Of a stretch of DNA of 64,000 nucleotides, positions 59,036 through 64,000 are shown in pieces. The first letter of the stretch is position 1, and every line of letters starts with the position of its first letter. The notes under the pieces were generated by a model. The model saw only the letters and a program-made list of their open reading frames with translations, ran no database searches and was not told the DNA's origin. Both the position numbers and the translations under genes were made by a program. The stretch lies in NCBI GenBank assembly GCA_024663395.1, contig JANFAH010000022.1, forward strand, positions 620,001 to 684,000, in the 5' to 3' direction. The DNA comes from Pisolithus tinctorius. Its lineage: Eukaryota > Basidiomycota > Agaricomycetes > Boletales > Pisolithaceae.

Positions 59036-59837
59036 AGATCATGCACACCTCAGGAATATCAGTGAAATTCACAAGAACAGAAAAAGACATGAATACATGG
59101 TGACCTCCATGACATGAAGTCAACTGAATCTGATCAGAAGTGACATGAAGTCAACTTCAAGACGTTTGAGCAGCACGAAGCCAGCTCAGTGGGTAGACCT
59201 ATGGGGTTTCATAACAAAATCGATGGATGGTGGAAGGCGGCAGAGGGAACAGCAGAAGGGCCTTGGAGGTCGACAAAGACAAAAGACGATGCTGAAAAGT
59301 GGTGAGAATGGCAATGAGGTGGAGAACAGTGCCATGGACAGTGTGGACAGCATCCCATGACTTAGGTTATTTTCCCTTGGGAATTCTCCATCCATGTGGC
59401 AATGACTTTCCCAATGGTGACCATGCACACAACAACAACAAACAATTGAGTTCTTCCTTTGTTGTCCTTGCTGCCATTGCCACCACTCCTCAACATTTGT
59501 TCAACGGTGTTTCAGGTGTTGTTTATTTGTTATTACTTGAACTTTGCTTTGACAATTATGTTTTTTAGGTCCTATTTCCGCACTACTGCTCCGATTTCCC
59601 TCTGAGTTGGCTTCATGCCACTTGCTATACTGAAGCTAACTTCGTGTTGCTTCAATCTGCACTCCATTGACTTTGTGTCACTGAGGTCGTGGATTCCTGA
59701 TTGTTAGTGCAGTTCAACGCCTCAAGGACCCGTTTCATACTCGCATTGGTGTGTGCTTTTGTGGTTATATTTCATTTCTTGACCATTTCTCCTCACTGGC
59801 TCTACTTTGACCTTGAAGATTCCCTCAAGTGTCCTCT
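59036..59837 (+). other. Region upstream of the four-exon gene
   Basis: A 71-codon frame (59145-59360) and other short frames are seen; none is recognised. ACATGAAGTCAACT occurs twice near 59.11-59.16 kb. Probably 5' noncoding DNA of the downstream gene. Confidence 0.35.
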
Positions 59838-61939
59838 ATGGCATCTGGCCCAGTCTCTTTCAAACTGTACCTTCAGCCCCAGGATGGTATGTGCTACTTT
59901 TTTTTTTTTCTGGGCTAACTTACATCTGCAGCTACAATTACTTCACTCAATGCGCAAGCAGTTGCATGCAAGGAGAACTGGGTGATCATGTCACCTAACA
60001 TGGATTTTGTTGAAGAACCATATATTTTTGAGGAAGAACTTTGTTGCCATGCTGACGGTCGTCTTGGGGTAGTTGACTGCTTTCAATGGCCACAGACACA
60101 TGAGAAACAATATGAGTATTTGATCTGCATCCCTTGAAAGCACTCCATCCCCACTCTCCAGATTGCATGGTATGATCCAACTCCCAGTGACTTTGTTGTT
60201 CCAACTGGCTCCTGGTTCGCAGTGGGCACACTTCAGAGTGCGAAAGTCATGGCATTCGAAGAGGCACTTCAAAGTTTGCACAGCTGCCACCACACCCTTT
60301 GAGATCGACCCATTGGTCAAGATGCTCTGTGCACTCTGATGCATTTGGCTCAACATGAGGTCATGCGTCTTTGACAACATCCCTTACTTTTCTGAGACCT
60401 CATCATGTTCATTGCACAGCTTCAGTGTAAAATACTTGACATCTACGCATTACTTGAGTATATTGAATATGTCTACCCACTTCTCCTAAACCCTCTGTCA
60501 CACCCTCTGCAAGCCAACTCCACATGGATGGGTTGCTTTGTTAGGGCCACCAAAGTATGCGAAGCTCTGTATTTTGCAGGGGTGCCCATCTGGCTTGTTC
60601 ATAGCAAAGAATATATTCCCCCGACTATGAACATTGTATGCTCGGTATGATTAACATACCCTGACAGTATTGTCAGGTCTATGTATACAGAGAACGGTGT
60701 GGCGAAGCCCTTCCCTTCCATCTGGCGAGGTCCAAGCAACACCCTCCATCAATACCATACTCACCATGGCTATGAAGGTACCCTCGCTGAGGCACCCAAG
60801 CACCTACCCATATCATATCCTTCCTCGTCACGCCCATCCTCTAGTAGTGGGAGACAGCCTGCTACAAGACAATCCAGAACTGCGAGGGACAGAGCCTCTG
60901 CAGGCCCTTCTCGAGGTATGTAATTCTCAGGTCTCCCTTTCCTTGTTTTTGACCGCCCTGCAGCATCGTCATCAGCAGGTGGAGAGTCAAAATGGGAGGA
61001 ACCTAACCTGCCAGATATTCCGAAACCCCATAGTGTGTTTGTGGCTGCTTGGAGAGAAGCTGACAAGAATTTGCAGAGAGTCTCATCTGGTCTCATGGAC
61101 CCAGGCTATCGCTTCCCGAAGCCAACACTTTTTGTCAATGTGTCTATGCTGGAGCGAAAGAAGATTTACCTCTTCAATTGGCTGTCTGCTTGTGCACTCT
61201 GGATTAGTCAGGTTGATCTGTGCTCGCCCTCAAGGTTCCCTTCCCCTCAGATGTGGAGGGACTTTTTGAATACTATTGACACTGACCCTCTCCCCTCAAC
61301 ACAGACCGCGTTAAGGAAGTTGGCTGTACGGGATATTTTGGGGGATGGTATCATTAACTCGGCCCAGGGTTTGGCAGGGGCACCAGAGGAAATTACATGG
61401 CGAGGAATGCAGGTGAATATTACATCTGTACTGGCCCTGTCTCTCTGTATTTATCCATTGTGCAGGTTAAAATTTCATCTCTCTTGAATCCCCCTCTCTG
61501 GTTCATACGGTCCCTTTTGTGGGAACTGTATGAACTCAACTTCCGCTATGAGCTTTATGTGCTCGATCAGGCCTTTGTTCCCAATCTCTGGACTTCATCA
61601 GATGAAATGCAGTTAACCCGCCAGACTCTCCTCTATAGCATCATCCCTGGAGAGTCCAGTCTCGTGATGTGGTCAGAGTCTTTACCGCAGGACTCATGTG
61701 AGTTAGGCCTGTGTGCTACCGATGTGCTGACCACACTACCATACATCAACAAGTTCTGTCACTTGTTGTCTGCATGGCCAGGAGCACCTGCCCATTTGCA
61801 ATACCCAGTCAAGATGAAAGATCAGGACAATAAGGAGGTGTATGCTGTTTTTTCTTTGGCATGCAGATTTTATGTGCAAACTGCATTTGACTTCCACAGG
61901 CAACAACCATCCCTCCCACACATGTTTCAGTTCGTTTAG
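59838..61939 (+). pseudogene. Four-exon gene of a second basidiomycete-specific uncharacterised family, with decay stops
   Basis: Exons 59838-59886, 59932-60915, 60964-61412 and 61466-61939 with introns of 45, 48 and 53 bp (all GT..AG), 1,956 nt in total. Start ATG 59838 (MASGPVSFKLYLQPQD). Recognisable family segments: FIAQLQCKILDIYALLEYIE, FAGVPIWLV, the basic/Ser-rich linker, KPTLFVNVSMLERKKIYLFN, MWRDFL, WELYELNFRYEL. The family is common in Agaricomycetes; its role is unknown. Exon 2 has five in-frame TGA codons (60135, 60300, 60372, 60393, 60648), each likely a former CGA; exons 1, 3 and 4 have none. All splice sites are intact, so the gene was disabled by point decay only. Confidence 0.8.
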
Positions 61940-62165
61940 AATATATTTCTCTGCATGCAGTCTTGGCAATTATGTAATACAATGTTTGGGCTGAATCATA
62001 ATCGATGAAATCATTTTTGGCTGAACCTTGATTCAAATTGTCCCAGATTCATATGCTCACTTTTTTCAGATAGTAACTTGATTCATCTCCATCCATGCCA
62101 TTTGCCTCCAGCAGACAGCTCTCTCTGTTCTTGTCATCACTTATCATGTCCTTGTTCCTGACCGT

Positions 62166-62627
62166 TGTAGGAATAGGTAAAATAGATATACCTATAATGG
62201 TAATAGTCAGTAATGGGCGAGTTTAGTGCTCGACCCAAAAGGGAGGTTCTCTCTGGAGAAAGAAGTGTAGTAAAAAAAGTAAAAAATGCGAACTAGAAAA
62301 AAGATACTTAGCTGTGCCTGTCTAATACTCTTGCCAGTCCTCCTGGCACTTTGGGTACTCCCCAAAGTAATAAATCTATCTTCGAAAACTCGCTGAAATG
62401 CGAGACTAAATCACCCTACTACTGAGGGCCTGTGACATGTACTTGTTGTTATGGTAAACTGAACTCGCGCGAACACAGCACACGCGCTTAGTCAGCGACA
62501 CGGCTGCTTGTCACCAAGTCCAGGGGTACAAACACAAAAACAAAGGCAAGAAATAAAACAAGTCCTTCCACCCCTAAACTCCTGACCAAGACGGATTCTC
62601 CTAGGGAACTCAAACTCGTTCCCTACA
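62166..62627. mobile_element. Solo LTR, family G (copy G2)
   Basis: A 462-bp block, TGTAGGAATAGG .. GTTCCCTACA, with a perfect 4-bp duplication CCGT (62162-62165, 62628-62631). It is inverted relative to G1 and retains more CpG. It separates the preceding gene's 3' flank from the next gene. Confidence 0.9.
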
Positions 62628-62649
62628 CCGTGCACTCATCTTGGCCTAT

Positions 62650-63685
62650 GTTGCTGTCAAATTTTTGTTTCAGCTGTGTAGCCACTCTCCTATTGTAATG
62701 ACCCAGAGTCTGGTGACTTTGGGTCTCAGACACTTAGTAGTGACTTTGAGTCCTGCATATACACTATTGACTTTGTGTCACAGTGTTCAGTTACCAAATG
62801 GGAGTCTGCTGCCCGAAACCTCAGAGGAATTGTGGTGCTTCCTCTTCCCAGCATTGTGCATTGGATGATGGCTCTGACCTTGTAAGTTTTTCTCATTGTT
62901 GTGAACTTCCTTATATTTGTGTTGGCTTATCTTCCTGCAGAGTTCCTCCATCGCATCTCCTTCAACTAGTCAGATGCCCAGTGTCGCACCCCACCCCTCG
63001 ACCTCGTCTGATCATCAGGCTTCATTTCGCTTTCCTCCACCCTCGGTATGTCAGATTTTGTCTGCAAGATATTTTTCTGATCAGTTTGTCTTCCCCACAG
63101 GGCCCCTCTGTTGTACTGGCATCAACTAGTTGGCTGCCCAACATAACTGCACCCCCCCCTGCTTGCTCTCATCCAATAATCAAGCATCCCTTCATATTCC
63201 TTCAGTATTTGGATTTTACTCTGAAAACCAATCTTCACATCAGCTTATCCCTACAGGGTCCCCCTGATGCGTCGGCTTCAACTAGCCAGCTGGAGAGTGC
63301 AGTCTCAAACTCCCTTCCACTGACATCATCATCAGATACTCAGGTGATGCCTAGTCATTTGGTACATCTTTTCCCTCTAGCAGAACTTGCACATACTTAC
63401 ATCTGGCTAGGACCCTCAGTCATTGTTTGTTCCACATCCATCAGCTCATCACCACCAGCCCTATGGTACGAAAGGACTCTACCTCCCTGCACCCCCACCT
63501 CTCTTTGTCCTTCCAGGTTGCCAGCACCTTGCACAAGATGCCAATGCTGTACCAGATCAACATCGCAGCTTGCCTCCTTGCGGGTCTGATGTTTTTGATC
63601 TTGTGGATAGCCTTCATTTCAATGAGGAGGCCGGTTCTCCCTTGGGCCTGAGCAGTTTGCAGAAGCGACAAAACCAATGGTGACG
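62650..63685 (+). CDS. Unrecognised gene with repeated exons
   Basis: Splice-like borders alternate with protein-like blocks: a first block containing AARNLRGIVVLPLPSIVHW, then three related blocks with ASPSTSQMPSVAP, LASTSWLPNITAP and SASTSQLESAVSN, each after a TTCCTGCAG / CCCCACAG / CCTACAG acceptor. A last block reads LPPCGSDVFDLVDSLHFNEE and ends KRQNQW at TGA (63681-63683). Ser/Pro/Thr-rich, no domain recognised. The exon chain was not resolved base by base and the start is uncertain. Confidence 0.4.
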
Positions 63686-64000
63686 GTGGTCACAAGATGT
63701 TATCCCTGCACTTCTGAAGCCCTACCTGTGGTACCTCCAAGCATCACAAAGCCTTCAGGTGGTGGTAGATCCCCCAGCTCACCATCTAAGTGGATGTCCC
63801 ACTTGTGTGGTGCATTCACTCACTGTTTGCTGTCTTTTCTTTGACCGTATGTGACCCCATCATTGTGCTTATGTCATGCTCACACATACCAGGTTTGGAG
63901 GAAATTGAGATAAGCTATTGTGCATGCACCCCAGCTCCTATACACCTCATGGGACATGGTCTATTTGTGTGTTCCCCTATCTCTCCCACTCTTGCAGTTG
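63686..64000. other. Right edge, nothing recognised
   Basis: No frame, repeat or terminus was seen; it may be the 3' flank of the preceding gene. Confidence 0.4.

Overview
The window reads as genomic DNA of a mushroom-forming basidiomycete (Agaricomycetes). The evidence is a NACHT-WD40 STAND gene of the type expanded in these fungi, short introns of 45-110 bp with GT..AG borders, a Helitron with the DUF6570 / Helitron_like_N architecture, chromodomain Ty3/gypsy elements, and two multi-exon genes of basidiomycete-restricted uncharacterised families. The species cannot be assigned from the sequence. Most of the DNA is transposon-derived and shows heavy CpG decay: nearly every premature stop is TGA, usually where Arg (CGA) is expected.

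Layout. 1-0.2 kb: 3' tail of a gene entering from the left. 0.7-5.1 kb (-): NACHT-WD40 pseudogene carrying a solo LTR. 5.6-27.2 kb: five insertions nested inside each other and placed by target-site duplications: a solo LTR of family B holds a solo LTR of family C, which holds chromovirus A1, which holds a full-length family B element, whose pol holds a solo LTR of family G. 27.3-32.2 kb (+): truncated, decayed Helitron. 32.4-34.3 kb: two minisatellites (44 bp x about 9; 21-22 bp x about 39). 34.4-36.8 kb: unrecognised coding traces and a 102-bp tandem repeat.

37.3-57.35 kb (-): one host-type gene, here called H, can be read exon by exon over 20 kb. It is interrupted by a solo family B LTR, a solo family D LTR that itself holds chromovirus A2, and a complete 7.55-kb chromovirus F that landed on a splice donor. 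57.4-59.8 kb: noncoding DNA with a tandem repeat carrying exon-like blocks. 59.84-61.94 kb (+): four-exon gene of a second uncharacterised family. 62.17-62.63 kb: second family G solo LTR. 62.65-63.7 kb (+): gene with repeated exons.

The elements fall into two groups. A, D, E and F make 5-bp duplications without CpG; A and F carry a PBS complementary to an internal LTR segment just downstream of a TATA box (Tf1-like self-priming) and end pol with a chromodomain. B, C and G make 4-bp duplications that in all six cases are, or decay from, NCGN; B has no chromodomain and ends in a long acidic tail. F also carries a textbook -1 frameshift signal between gag and protease and a spliced gene on the opposite strand. 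These points are the most promising for follow-up.
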